From NCBI RefSeq assembly GCF_005233845.1, contig NZ_SZQL01000001.1:483304-547303 (forward strand): a stretch of DNA of 64,000 bases. Reading direction: 5' to 3'. Both the position numbers and the translations under genes were made by a program. Source of the stretch: Ilyomonas limi (GTDB taxonomy: Bacteria > Bacteroidota > Bacteroidia > Chitinophagales > Chitinophagaceae). The notes beneath the pieces were generated by a model. It was not told the origin of the DNA and made no database searches. It worked only from the letters and a program-made list of their open reading frames with translations. Within the stretch, counting starts at the first letter, position 1; every line of letters begins with the position of its first letter. This document shows positions 36,504-46,077 of this stretch, piece after piece.

Positions 36504-37079
36504 ATGTTTGAGCCATTTTACCAATATATTCAACCTTTTGCTGCTTTATCGCAGCAGGAAGAAGCAGTGCTTGAAAATGCTTTTTCTTCCAGGCAGGCGC
36601 CTAAAAAATATAAGCTACAGGAAGAAGGTAAAATAACAAAGGAGTTATACTTTATTATAAAATGATTGATACGGTTGTATGATACCAAAGATGGAGATGA
36701 AATTGCGGGTTATATTTTTAAAGAAAATGTATTTGCCAGCAGTTACGACAGCTTTTTGCGGCAAGTGCCTGGCATACAAACATTGGAAACTTTAGAAGAG
36801 TGTGAACTGCTGGTGATTGGCTATACAAGGTTGCAACAACTCTATGACGAATTGCCTAAAATGCACATTGTAGCGCGAAAAGTAGCAGAGCAGCGATTCA
36901 TCAATGCGCAGCTAATGTTATCTTCCTTTATCTTGGACAGCCCCGAAGAACGCTACCGCAAATTTGCAGTACAACATGGTGATTTATTACTGCGTGTTCC
37001 GCATCACATTATTGCGTCTTACTCAGGAATAACACCCGTTTCACTGAGTCGCATCGGGCGAAGGCTGATGGTGCAATAG
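36504..37079 (+). pseudogene. Crp/Fnr family regulator interrupted by an in-frame TGA
   Basis: Reading from the ATG at 36504 gives a cyclic-nucleotide-binding-domain start (MFEPFYQYIQPFAALSQ, then APKKYKLQEEGK and LYFIIK). A TGA at 36663-36665 follows, then LIRLYDTKDGDEIAGYIF in the same frame. The usual sequence at this point is a glycine (VKGxLRLY), so one base change from GGA to TGA explains the break. The rest is intact to a C-terminal helix-turn-helix-like end (ASYSGITPVSLSRIGRRL). Total length 191 codons is right for the family. It is either a recent nonsense pseudogene or a sequencing error. Confidence 0.85.
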
Positions 37080-37112
37080 TAATTTTTACACCTATAAAAA
37101 AGCAAATTTCCT

Positions 37113-38144
37113 TTACAACGAACTTCTTAATGTTAAATGAAAATCGGCTTCTATGTGCTCGGTTGAATTGGTTAAAATCAGTTCGGCTGCTTTTTCGCCA
37201 ATCATTTTAAAATCGGTAGATATAGTGGTAATGCCATTCAGAATTATTTTTTTGATGGCGGTTTCGTTGTAAGAAATAACACCAACTTCTTCGCCTATCT
37301 TTAAGTGTTGCGATAATATTTTTTCTATCAGCGTAACCAAGTCATCTTCCATCAGGTTGATATATACTTCGCCTTTCTTTACTCCTTCTCTGTATATGTT
37401 GGAGATGACTTTGGGCGAAAAAGCATAATCGTAACAGAAGTTGTAAAAGCCGGTTAATATTTCTCGTGCATGATACGTGTACTCTGGAAAAATAATATTA
37501 ATACAATGGTATTTGCTTAGCTGCGGCAAAGATTCCTTTAATGCATTATAAATATCTTTCTCAAAGTTTTCATACACGGCCCCGTACTTGCCATTTACAC
37601 CCGGCAACAGTTTGTCCATAATGATGAGCTTATCTTTCGGCAACTCATTAATAACTTCGTGAGCCTGCTCGCCACCTTCTGTAAAATGAGGAATAATAAC
37701 GTAGTAGGAATAATCCTGTTTACGGCTGTTCAGCAATTCTTTAAAGAGCAGGAAGTTGTTGTTATAAATATAAAAATCGATAGCAGCATTTGCTCCCAAA
37801 GCAGCAACGAAAGAATCGTAAATGATTTTTTTGTGTGTACTCAATTTATTAAATAACAGAAATATTTTTATCCGTTTACTTACCTGCGTTTCGTTTATAA
37901 AATAGCCTTTGCCCGGAAAAGAAGTAATGATGTTTAATTTCTTCAGCTCTTTATAAATGCGTATGCAGGTGTCTCTTGAAATATCCAGTTCATAGCTTAA
38001 ATCGTTAATGGAAGGCATGAAATAGCCGCTCGAAATTTTACCGTCCTCTATTGCTTTTACAATAGAATTGATGACCTGCAAATACTTGGGCGTTGCAGAG
38101 TGTTCATCAATAATGATGAGGTTATATAGGTTCTCGGAAGTCAT
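37113..38144 (-). CDS. GntR family regulator, probable rhamnose regulon repressor
   Basis: About 343 residues from the ATG at 38144, which gives the usual MTSENLYNLIIID opening (an upstream extension to 38207 looks untranslated). The N-terminal winged helix contains MPSINDLSYELDISRDTCIRIYKELKKL, and FPGKGYFI closes it. The C-terminal two-thirds resembles a periplasmic-binding-protein-like effector domain (LacI/RhaR type), ending in EHIEADFHLTLR. It is divergent from rhaT and the rhamnose operon, so L-rhamnose or a pathway intermediate is the likely effector. Confidence 0.85.
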   Translation of the reverse strand: MTSENLYNLIIIDEHSATPKYLQVINSIVKAIEDGKISSGYFMPSINDLSYELDISRDTCIRIYKELKKLNIITSFPGKGYFINETQVSKRIKIFLLFNKLSTHKKIIYDSFVAALGANAAIDFYIYNNNFLLFKELLNSRKQDYSYYVIIPHFTEGGEQAHEVINELPKDKLIIMDKLLPGVNGKYGAVYENFEKDIYNALKESLPQLSKYHCINIIFPEYTYHAREILTGFYNFCYDYAFSPKVISNIYREGVKKGEVYINLMEDDLVTLIEKILSQHLKIGEEVGVISYNETAIKKIILNGITTISTDFKMIGEKAAELILTNSTEHIEADFHLTLRSSL

Positions 38145-38210
38145 ATATACAGCGTTAATATACAGAATTAATAAGCATTTTGCACCAGCATTATAGCGTG
38201 AATACATTTA

Positions 38211-38286
38211 TTATTGCTACAATAATACCCGAAATTTAATAACACGTTTGCAAGTTGTATTAAATAAATAATGGTTATTGCTACAA
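38211..38286. promoter_or_regulatory. Direct repeat TTATTGCTACAA, candidate operator pair
   Basis: The 12-mer occurs at 38211-38222 and 38275-38286 in the 225-bp divergent region between the GntR gene and rhaT. The start-to-start distance is 64 bp, about six helical turns. No other gene lies here, so these are candidate binding sites for the GntR regulator. Confidence 0.5.
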
Positions 38287-38290
38287 AACC

Positions 38291-38307
38291 AACAGTTCAT
38301 AACAGTT
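38291..38307. promoter_or_regulatory. 17-bp motif shared with the susC upstream region
   Basis: AACAGTTCATAACAGTT, itself a direct repeat of AACAGTT with a 10-bp period, is identical to 58392-58408. It lies 63 bp upstream of the rhaT start. Confidence 0.5.
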
Positions 38308-38369
38308 TGTTTGTTACAGCATTTTATTTTTACCAAAGATTATTAGCCATATAGAAAATTAAGTCATTC

Positions 38370-39449
38370 ATGCAGGTTATCCTCGGTATTTTCTTTCATT
38401 TTATAGGCGGTTTTGCTTCGGGCAGTTTTTATGTTCCTTACAAAAAAGTAAAAGGCTGGGCATGGGAGAGTTACTGGATTATAGGCGGCTTGTTTTCGTG
38501 GCTTATCATTCCGCCCTTAGCGGCATGGCTCACCATTCCCAACTTCGGAGATATTATTGCACAAACAGGTGCATCCACACTGGCCTGGACTTTTATGTGG
38601 GGATTGCTGTGGGGTATTGGTGGCTTAACATATGGCTTGGGCATACGATATCTCGGTATGTCGCTGGGCAACTCGGTGTTGCTGGGCATTACCTCTGCTT
38701 TTGGTGCGTTAATACCTGCTATTTATTACAACTTTGTACCAACGGATGGCAAAACTACTTTCCATGAGTTAATTACTACTTCCTGGGGACGTGTGGTGCT
38801 TATCGGCACAGCGATTTGCCTAATTGGTATTTATATCTGCGGCAGAGCCGGTGTATTGAAAGAAAGAGAAATGCCGGAAGAAAAAAGAAAAGAGAGTATT
38901 AAAGAATTCAATCTTTCGAAAGGGTTGATTGTGTGCATTGTATCCGGCGTTTTAAGTGCCTGCTTTAATTATGGCATAGAAGCTGGTACACCAATGGCAG
39001 AAAAAGCAAATGAACTGTGGAAAGCAGCGCATCCGGGCGCGCTCACCGAATTTTTGTATCAGAATAATGTAATTTACGTGGTGCTGTTGTGGGGTGGTTT
39101 AACTACCAATCTTGTCTGGTGTTTATTCTTAAGTCTTCGCAATAAATCCTATAAAGATTTTACCGATGAAAGCACGCCAATCGCACGCAATTTTTTGTTT
39201 GCCGCTATGGCCGGCACCATCTGGTTTTTGCAGTTTTTCTTTTATGGCATGGGCGAGAGCAAATTAGGCAATGGCGCAAGCTCATGGATATTGCACATGG
39301 CATTCATTATATTGGTAGCTAATATGTGGGGTATTCTTTTAAAAGAATGGAAAGGCGTGAGCAAAAAAACGGCAACCACCATTACAGCAGGTATTGTTGC
39401 TATTTTGCTCTCTGTAATATTAGTGGGTATTGGCAATTCAATGAAATAA
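38370..39449 (+). CDS. rhaT: L-rhamnose/H+ symporter
   Basis: A 359-residue inner-membrane transporter with about ten hydrophobic helices. The N-terminal IFFHFIGGFASGSFYVPYKKVKGWAWE matches the RhaT start (GG-A-S-FY-P-K). It also has the GLTYGLGIRYLGMSLGNSV repeat and the late FLQFFFYGMGESKLG motif. It imports L-rhamnose with a proton. It is the first gene of the rhamnose operon, with a short 73-bp gap before the aldolase-dehydrogenase gene. Confidence 0.95.
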   Translation: MQVILGIFFHFIGGFASGSFYVPYKKVKGWAWESYWIIGGLFSWLIIPPLAAWLTIPNFGDIIAQTGASTLAWTFMWGLLWGIGGLTYGLGIRYLGMSLGNSVLLGITSAFGALIPAIYYNFVPTDGKTTFHELITTSWGRVVLIGTAICLIGIYICGRAGVLKEREMPEEKRKESIKEFNLSKGLIVCIVSGVLSACFNYGIEAGTPMAEKANELWKAAHPGALTEFLYQNNVIYVVLLWGGLTTNLVWCLFLSLRNKSYKDFTDESTPIARNFLFAAMAGTIWFLQFFFYGMGESKLGNGASSWILHMAFIILVANMWGILLKEWKGVSKKTATTITAGIVAILLSVILVGIGNSMK

Positions 39450-39522
39450 GAAGTCTCGCCCCTAAAGGGTGGGAATGAGGTTCCTGATAAACAAATTATC
39501 CAAATCCGAATAAACGTATATC

Positions 39523-41703
39523 ATGAAAACAGAAAATATCAACGCTACACAAAGCTCCCCTATGGGCGCAGGAGACTTTAAGTATGTAAGTTACCTGTGG
39601 GATGATGCAACAGCAGCCGCGCTCGGCGATGACCAGGTGGCATTGCTTGTTTACCGCTCCAACTTACTGGGTGCCGATTTGCGGCTCACTAATTATGGCG
39701 GCGGCAACACATCGTGCAAAGCCATGGCAAAAGATCCGCTCACCGGAAAAGAGGTGGAAGTAATGTGGGTAAAAGGTAGTGGCGGTGATTTGGGAACAAT
39801 GAAAAGAAGTGGTTTGGCGGCTTTGTATGTAGATAAATTGCACAGCCTCGCTAATGTATATCGCGGTATTGAGCACGAAGATGAAATGGTAGAGCTGTTT
39901 AATCATTGCATTTATGATTTGGCGTCCAAAGCGCCATCTATTGATACACCACTGCATGGCTTTCTGCCTTTCAAACATATAGACCATTTGCACCCCGATG
40001 CTGCTATTGCTATTGCTGCTGCCAAAGATGGTAAGCGTATAGTAGAAGAACTATTCAACGGTACACTTGGCTGGGTAGAATGGCAACGTCCGGGTTTTGA
40101 TTTGGGATTAAAAATGAAGGAATGCTTAGATGCCAACCCCGGCATACGCGGCATCATGTTAGGTTCGCACGGCTTGTTTACCTGGGGCGATACGGCTTAT
40201 GAAAGCTACATCAACACACTCGAAGTAATAGAGCGTTGTGCACAATATTTAGAAGATAATTATGGCAAAAAAGGACCAATTTTCGGCGGACAAAAAATAC
40301 AGTCTTTACCAAAAGATGAACGTCTTAAAAAAGCAGCTGCATTGGCACCTGTATTAAGAGGTTTTTGCTCCAACAGCGACGTTAAAACCCCTCCTTCAGG
40401 TGTTAGGGGCATGATCGGGCATTTTACCGATGACGAACGGGTATTAGAGTTTATTAATTCTAATCACTTAGACAAATTGGCCCCAATGGGCACTTCCTGT
40501 CCCGACCACTTTTTGCGTACCAAAATCAGCCCTTTGGTACTTAATCTTACCACAGATGAAGATGTAAATAATGTTGCTGCTGTAAAAGAAAAAATACAGC
40601 CACAATTTGAAGAATACCGCCAGATGTACGCTAATTACTACAACAACTGCAAGCACGATAACAGCCCGGCTATACGCGATGCTAATCCGGTGGTGATTTT
40701 ATATCCTGGTGTAGGCATGTTCACCTTTGCAAAAGACAAACAAACGGCACGGGTAGCAGCAGAATTTTATATCAATGCCATCAATGTGATGCGCGGTTCG
40801 GAAGCAATCTCGGAATATACTTCATTGCCAAGACAAGAAGCTTTTAATATTGAATATTGGCTATTGGAAGAAGCTAAGCTGCAACGCATGCCCAAACCCA
40901 AAGCATTGAGTGGACGTATTGCGTTAATAACAGGCAGTGCCGGTGGAATCGGCAAAGCCATTGCAAAGAAGTTTGCCGAAGAAGGGGCTTGCGTTATCAT
41001 CAATGATATCAACGAAGAAAGAATGCAGGGTACGATGGAAGAGTTTAAGAAACAGTTTGGCAGGGATACCGCAGCATCTGTTGTTTTGGATGTAACCAAT
41101 GAAGAAAGTGCAGCTACTGCTTTCGAAAAAGCTTGCCTGGCTTTTGGCGGGGTGGATATTATAGTAAATAATGCAGGCATCAGCATCTCCAAATCTATAG
41201 CAGAACATACATTGGAAGAGTGGGACAGACTGTATGATATTTTAGTAAAAGGACAGTTCATTGTGTCTAAAGCAGGTATTGCCATTATGCGCAAGCAAAA
41301 TATAGGTGGCGATATCATCAATATTGTTTCTAAAAATGCAGTGGTTGCTGGTCCAAACAATCCGGGCTATGGCTCTGCAAAAGCAGCGCAGGCGCATCTT
41401 TCACGTTTAATGGCTGCCGAATTGGGTGGAGATAAAATACGTGTCAATACCGTCAATCCGGATGCTGTGATTTCTGATTCCAACATCTGGGCAGGTGGCT
41501 GGGCAGAAGGGCGAGCCAAAGCGTACGGTATTACCGTGGAAGAGCTGCCGGCTTACTATGCAAAGCGCACATTATTGAACGAAGTTATTTTACCTGAAGA
41601 TATTGCCAATGCCTGCTTTGCTTTTGTAGGTGGCTTGCTCAGCAAATCTACCGGCAATGCACTGAATGTGGATGGCGGTGTGGCAATGGGATTTTATAGG
41701 TAA
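39523..41703 (+). CDS. rhaEW: Bifunctional rhamnulose-1-phosphate aldolase / lactaldehyde dehydrogenase
   Basis: A 726-residue fusion, as in B. subtilis YuxG. Residues 1-430 are a class II aldolase domain with metal-ligand histidines in DTPLHGFLPFKHIDHLHPDA and LGSHGLFTWGD. Residues about 465-726 are an SDR with TGSAGGIGKAIA, NNAGIS, a serine in NIVSKNAV, and YGSAK. The aldolase half splits rhamnulose 1-phosphate into DHAP and L-lactaldehyde, and the SDR half oxidises the aldehyde to L-lactate. That product is what the downstream LutABC consumes. Confidence 0.94.
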   Translation: MKTENINATQSSPMGAGDFKYVSYLWDDATAAALGDDQVALLVYRSNLLGADLRLTNYGGGNTSCKAMAKDPLTGKEVEVMWVKGSGGDLGTMKRSGLAALYVDKLHSLANVYRGIEHEDEMVELFNHCIYDLASKAPSIDTPLHGFLPFKHIDHLHPDAAIAIAAAKDGKRIVEELFNGTLGWVEWQRPGFDLGLKMKECLDANPGIRGIMLGSHGLFTWGDTAYESYINTLEVIERCAQYLEDNYGKKGPIFGGQKIQSLPKDERLKKAAALAPVLRGFCSNSDVKTPPSGVRGMIGHFTDDERVLEFINSNHLDKLAPMGTSCPDHFLRTKISPLVLNLTTDEDVNNVAAVKEKIQPQFEEYRQMYANYYNNCKHDNSPAIRDANPVVILYPGVGMFTFAKDKQTARVAAEFYINAINVMRGSEAISEYTSLPRQEAFNIEYWLLEEAKLQRMPKPKALSGRIALITGSAGGIGKAIAKKFAEEGACVIINDINEERMQGTMEEFKKQFGRDTAASVVLDVTNEESAATAFEKACLAFGGVDIIVNNAGISISKSIAEHTLEEWDRLYDILVKGQFIVSKAGIAIMRKQNIGGDIINIVSKNAVVAGPNNPGYGSAKAAQAHLSRLMAAELGGDKIRVNTVNPDAVISDSNIWAGGWAEGRAKAYGITVEELPAYYAKRTLLNEVILPEDIANACFAFVGGLLSKSTGNALNVDGGVAMGFYR

Positions 41704-41728
41704 ATAGATTGCCAGTTGCTGGTTACTT

Positions 41729-41761
41729 GTTGCCGGTATCTGGTAACAAATAATCGGCAAC
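41729..41761. promoter_or_regulatory. Hairpin in rhaEW-rhaM gap
   Basis: GTTGCCG (41729-41735) and CGGCAAC (41755-41761) are perfect complements around 19 nt. The surrounding text contains further GTTAC/GTAAC complements. It could stabilise or attenuate the operon transcript. Confidence 0.45.
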
Positions 41762-41800
41762 CATACATTCGACATTCACAGTACTTTGTAAATAACAGTA

Positions 41801-42136
41801 ATGCATTACTTAGGTTTTAAGATAAAAATTCCTGATGTGGATAAAGCAGTATTTACGGTGCCTTACGGTGATTTGTTAGCCGGGCATCGGGCTTCACTGC
41901 ACGCGCATGGATTACAGGATTACCGGCTTTTTCTTGATGAAGAAACGAATACACTCTTTTGCATTATGCGCGTTAATAAAAGGGTGAGCTTTAATGAACA
42001 GTTGAAATCGCAGCTTATACAACAGTGGTATAAATCTATTCTGCCAACAGATAAATCTAAAGAAATGGAGGATGTACAATGGTCTCCATTAAAGGATGTA
42101 TTTCACCTAAATGATAATATTTCAAAAGTATTCTAA
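41801..42136 (+). CDS. RhaM-like protein lacking the catalytic His (copy 1)
   Basis: A 111-residue protein aligned to L-rhamnose mutarotases by FKIKI near the start, then LHAHGLQDYRLFLDEETNTLF and QQWYKSI. Compared with copy 2 and E. coli RhaM, the catalytic His22 is Tyr and Tyr18 is Phe. The conserved fold residues (DYxxFLDE) remain. It may be a mutarotase with changed specificity, an inactive sensor or subunit, or a decaying duplicate. It lies in the rhamnose operon, 138 bp before copy 2. Confidence 0.75.
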   Translation: MHYLGFKIKIPDVDKAVFTVPYGDLLAGHRASLHAHGLQDYRLFLDEETNTLFCIMRVNKRVSFNEQLKSQLIQQWYKSILPTDKSKEMEDVQWSPLKDVFHLNDNISKVF

Positions 42137-42274
42137 ACTATCTTTGAAATAAAGCGGCTTGCTTAATAAATTAACCAGCATACACTAAATGAAAGTAACA
42201 GTGTGATAATGCTATTTTGATACAAGAAAAATATCAGTTACTGGTTATTAATAATCAATAATTGCAGCAATACT

Positions 42275-42589
42275 ATGAAACAGATTGCTTTTAAAATGAA
42301 GTTGCATAAAGGCTTTGAAGAAGAGTACAAACAAAGGCACAACGAAATAGGACCGGAGCTGAGAGAGTTACTTCATTCAAAAGGTATTACAGATTACCAC
42401 ATTTTCCTGGATGAAGCAACAGGTGATTTATTCGGTACTTTGAAAATAGAAGATGAACGTAAGTTAGAAGAGCTTCCGCATCATCCGGTAATGCAGCACT
42501 GGTGGTCATTTATGAAAGATATTATGGAAACGGCTGAAGATAATTCGCCCGTAAGCATTCCTCTGCAACAGGTGTTTTATTTACCATAA
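42275..42589 (+). CDS. rhaM: L-rhamnose mutarotase (copy 2)
   Basis: A 104-residue cytosolic enzyme that interconverts the alpha and beta anomers of L-rhamnose before isomerisation. The catalytic set is intact: Tyr18 and His22 in EEEYKQRHN, DYHIFLDEATG in the core and tryptophans in QHWWSFM. The length is the family norm. It is followed after 38 bp by the rhamnose isomerase. Confidence 0.93.
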   Translation: MKQIAFKMKLHKGFEEEYKQRHNEIGPELRELLHSKGITDYHIFLDEATGDLFGTLKIEDERKLEELPHHPVMQHWWSFMKDIMETAEDNSPVSIPLQQVFYLP

Positions 42590-42627
42590 AAAACCAAGCA
42601 AAGATTCTTTTTACTATTAAACGCTTT

Positions 42628-43905
42628 GTGATGACCATTGAAAAATATAAAATAGAAGAGTACAATCATCAACTGATGCAAGAACACCAGCGCAAGCTGG
42701 ATTTTATTAAAGATGAAGTAAATGGTGCAGAAGAAATCCTGCAAAAGTTGATGGATTTTCAGGTGGCTATTCCAAGCTGGGCGTTAGGCACCGGCGGTAC
42801 GCGCTTTGGTCGCTTTGGCGGTGGTGGTGAGCCGCGCAGCCTGGAAGAAAAAATAGAAGATATTGGTTTATTGCACGCACTCAACCAATCCAGCGGTGCG
42901 ATATCGCTGCACATACCATGGGATATACCGGAGAATGCCAATAACATTAAAGCGCTGGCTGCGCAAAACGGTTTGCGCTTTGATGCAATGAACTCCAACA
43001 CCTTTCAAGACCAGCCCGGCCAGCAACTGAGCTATAAGTTTGGCTCGATGCAACACGTGGACAAAGCGGTGCGCCGGCAAGCCATCGAACATAATATAGA
43101 AGTGATAAAGTATGGTGTGGAATTAGGCTCCACTGCATTAACTGTTTGGCTGAGCGATGGCTCGTGCTTTCCCGGCCAGTTGCATTTTAGAAGAGCATTT
43201 CAAAATACATTAGACAGTTTACAGCAAGTATATGCTGCCTTGCCCGACAACTGGAAAATGTTTGTAGAATATAAAGCGTTTGAGCCTAATTTTTACTCTA
43301 CTACGGTAGGTGATTGGGGACAATCCTTACTCTATGCCACCAGGCTGGGCGAGAAGGCTTATACTTTGGTGGATTTGGGACACCATTTGCCCAATGCCAA
43401 CATAGAACAAATTGTTGCCTTGCTATTAATGGAAGGCAAGCTCGGTGGCTTTCATTTCAACGATAGTAAGTACGGCGATGATGATTTAACTGTAGGCAGC
43501 ATCAAACCATACCAATTGTTCCTCATCTTTAACGAACTGGTGGAAGGTATGGATGCAAGGGGCATGAACCACGCTACAGATTTGGGTTGGATGATTGATG
43601 CGAGCCATAATGTAAAAGACCCGCTCGAAGATTTATTGCAATCGGTAGAAGCCATCATGCTTACCTATGCACAGGCACTGCTGGCAGATAGAAAAATGCT
43701 GAATGAAGCCCAACTGCAAAACGATGTAGTAGCAGCACAGGAAATATTGCAAGCTGCTTTCCGCACCGATGTGCGTGCATTGGTTGCAGAAGCCCGTATG
43801 CGTGCAGGCGGCGCATTAAAGCCTTTAGCTGTATATCGAAAAGAAAAAGTAAGAGAAAATTTAATTAAGCAAAGAGGTTTAAAAACAGTGGCAACAGGCT
43901 TATAA
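42628..43905 (+). CDS. rhaI: L-rhamnose isomerase (RhaI type)
   Basis: A TIM-barrel metal-dependent isomerase of 425 residues that converts L-rhamnose to L-rhamnulose. It is the RhaI type found in non-enteric bacteria rather than E. coli RhaA. Metal ligands are visible in FVEYKAFEPNF (Glu), LVDLGHHLPNANIEQI (Asp/His), GGFHFNDSKYGDDD (His, Asp) and DLGWMIDASHN (Asp). The start ATG at 42628 opens a second Met at codon 2, so either is usable. Confidence 0.92.
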   Translation: MMTIEKYKIEEYNHQLMQEHQRKLDFIKDEVNGAEEILQKLMDFQVAIPSWALGTGGTRFGRFGGGGEPRSLEEKIEDIGLLHALNQSSGAISLHIPWDIPENANNIKALAAQNGLRFDAMNSNTFQDQPGQQLSYKFGSMQHVDKAVRRQAIEHNIEVIKYGVELGSTALTVWLSDGSCFPGQLHFRRAFQNTLDSLQQVYAALPDNWKMFVEYKAFEPNFYSTTVGDWGQSLLYATRLGEKAYTLVDLGHHLPNANIEQIVALLLMEGKLGGFHFNDSKYGDDDLTVGSIKPYQLFLIFNELVEGMDARGMNHATDLGWMIDASHNVKDPLEDLLQSVEAIMLTYAQALLADRKMLNEAQLQNDVVAAQEILQAAFRTDVRALVAEARMRAGGALKPLAVYRKEKVRENLIKQRGLKTVATGL

Positions 43906-43960
43906 GCTTCGTCTCTGTTTATAGCAATAGCAGTAAAACCTTATAAGAAATAGAATTGTA

Positions 43961-45343
43961 ATGCCACTACCTGTTATTCTCATATTGGATATTGGTAAAA
44001 CCAATAAAAAAGTATTGCTGTTTGATAAGCAATATCAACTGGTGTACGAAACGTCTGAACAATTGAACGAGACAACAGATGAAGACGGCTTTCCCTGCGA
44101 AGATGTGGAGGCACTAACGGCGTGGGTAAAGGAATCATTTCAAAACATAAAAAACAACAAGCGTTTTGAGATTACGGCTGTGAATGTTTCAGCCTACGGT
44201 GCTTCTCTTGTTCACCTTAACTACCAGCATCAGCCTTTTCTTCCGCTATACAATTACCTTAAGCCGTATGATGAAGACTTAAGTAAACAGTTTTACAATA
44301 CGTATGGTGGCAAAGAAAAAATAACCAAAGAAACAGCTTCACCGGTGCTTGGCCATCTTAACTCCGGCATGCAACTGTATTGGCTGAAATATAAAAAGCC
44401 GGAACAATATGCCCAAATCAGCTATTCGCTGCATTTGCCGCAGTACATATCTTTTGTTTTATGCGGTGCGCAGTACAGCGATATTACCAGCATTGGCTGC
44501 CATACCAACCTCTGGAATTTTAGAGAAAGTGATTACCACAACTGGGTTTATCAGGAAGGCATTGATAAGAAATTAGCACCTGTTATTTCCTGCACCGAAG
44601 TGGCAGGAATCATTAATGATAATATACCGGCAGGTTGTGGATTGCATGATAGTTCGGCAGCCCTGATCCCTTATTTTAATTCGTTTAACGAACCTTTTAT
44701 TCTGCTGTCTACGGGCACATGGAGCATTAGTATCAATCCGTTCAATCATTCCATGCTTACAAGTGAAGAACTAAGGCAGGATTGTTTAAGTTATCTTTCT
44801 TACCAGGGTGATGTGGTGAAGGCTGCAAGACTGTTTGCCGGCTATGAGCATGAGCAACAGGTAAAAAGAATAGCTGCTCATTATAACACTTCAGACGAGT
44901 ATTATAAAACAATGCTGTACAATGCATCTATATGTAATAACTTGCACCGGGTACAGCCGCAGGAAATAATGGAAGGAAGCTCTGCAATGGTAGGACAATC
45001 CCCTTTTGGCAAACGTAACCTGCACGACTTTGAAACCTGTGAAGTGGCCTATCACCAGCTTATTTTAGATATCATTAAACAACAGGTTCAATCTACCAAA
45101 CTGGTGATGAATGGTAAGCCGGTAAGAAAAATATTTGTTGATGGCGGCTTTAGTAAAAATGAGGTGTATATGCACTTGCTGGCTGCTGCTTTTCCGCATA
45201 TTGAAGTGTATTCGGCTAAGGTGGCACAAGCTTCGGCCTTGGGTGCTGCAATTGCCATCAGGCGGGCATGGAATGATGAGCCGCTACCTGATGACCTGAT
45301 TATTGTTAAGCGTTATCAACCTACTTATGATATAGTATTATGA
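43961..45343 (+). CDS. rhaB: Rhamnulokinase (FGGY family)
   Basis: Phosphorylates L-rhamnulose with ATP. This 460-residue FGGY kinase begins ILDIGKTNKKVLLFD, the phosphate-binding start of the N-terminal ASKHA domain. It continues with LLSTGTWSISINP and the C-terminal VDGGFSKNEVYMHLLAAAFP motif. FGGY subfamilies are hard to separate by eye; the operon decides in favour of rhamnulose over fuculose. The stop overlaps the lutA start by four bases (ATGA). Confidence 0.88.
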   Translation: MPLPVILILDIGKTNKKVLLFDKQYQLVYETSEQLNETTDEDGFPCEDVEALTAWVKESFQNIKNNKRFEITAVNVSAYGASLVHLNYQHQPFLPLYNYLKPYDEDLSKQFYNTYGGKEKITKETASPVLGHLNSGMQLYWLKYKKPEQYAQISYSLHLPQYISFVLCGAQYSDITSIGCHTNLWNFRESDYHNWVYQEGIDKKLAPVISCTEVAGIINDNIPAGCGLHDSSAALIPYFNSFNEPFILLSTGTWSISINPFNHSMLTSEELRQDCLSYLSYQGDVVKAARLFAGYEHEQQVKRIAAHYNTSDEYYKTMLYNASICNNLHRVQPQEIMEGSSAMVGQSPFGKRNLHDFETCEVAYHQLILDIIKQQVQSTKLVMNGKPVRKIFVDGGFSKNEVYMHLLAAAFPHIEVYSAKVAQASALGAAIAIRRAWNDEPLPDDLIIVKRYQPTYDIVL

Positions 45344-46077
45344 ATGTAGGATTATTTATCCCTTGTTATGTAGATCAGTTTTATCCGCAGGTAGCAATAG
45401 CTACATTGGAGCTATTGGAGAAGTTGGGCTGTACGGTGCACTATCCGCCTAATCAAACCTGTTGCGGGCAACCTATGGCAAACTCTGGCTTTGAGCATTT
45501 GACGGATGGTTGCAACCAATTATTTGCAGATAATTTCAGCGACTTTGATTATATCGTGTGCCCATCGGGCAGTTGCACATTGCACATCAAAGAGCATTGG
45601 CATAATGATAAGCTAAAGAAGGAAGCAAAGATTATCCATGATAAAATATACGAGCTTACGGAGTTCTTAACTGATGTATTGAAAGTAGAAAGCCTCAATG
45701 CTTCTTTTCCGCATAAAGTAGGGGTGCATCAGAGTTGTCATGGACAGCGGGGTTTGCATCTTTCGCAGATGACTGAGCTGGTAGCGCCGCCCTTTTCCAA
45801 ACCTGAAATATTATTGAATATGGTAAAGGGTTTGGAGATAATTGAATTAAGCCGCAAAGATGAATGTTGTGGCTTCGGCGGTACGTTTTGCGTGGCAGAA
45901 GCGGCAGTGAGTGCCAAGATGGGCAAAGACCGTGTGCACGATCATGTAGCGCATGGCGCGGAATATATCACCGCTGCGGATATGAGTTGTCTCATGCACA
46001 TGGAAGGTATTTTAAGAAGAGAAAAAAGCACTGTGCAGGTAAAGCATATTGCAGAGATATTGAATAGTGAAGGATAA
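45340..46077 (+). CDS. lutA: Lactate utilisation protein A (iron-sulfur subunit)
   Basis: A 245-residue protein with two CCG domains of the heterodisulfide-reductase type: NQTCCGQPMANSG near 40-52 and RKDECCGFGGTFCV near 170-185. With LutB and LutC it oxidises L-lactate to pyruvate. It is translationally coupled to rhaB, and its partner gene lutB lies 391 bp downstream, beyond a repeat element. Confidence 0.93.
   Translation: MNVGLFIPCYVDQFYPQVAIATLELLEKLGCTVHYPPNQTCCGQPMANSGFEHLTDGCNQLFADNFSDFDYIVCPSGSCTLHIKEHWHNDKLKKEAKIIHDKIYELTEFLTDVLKVESLNASFPHKVGVHQSCHGQRGLHLSQMTELVAPPFSKPEILLNMVKGLEIIELSRKDECCGFGGTFCVAEAAVSAKMGKDRVHDHVAHGAEYITAADMSCLMHMEGILRREKSTVQVKHIAEILNSEG

Noticed and set aside
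36406-36636. 76-codon frame overlapping the broken Crp/Fnr gene
   Set aside because: It lies in a different frame from the clear Crp/Fnr coding sequence and shows no recognisable protein features.
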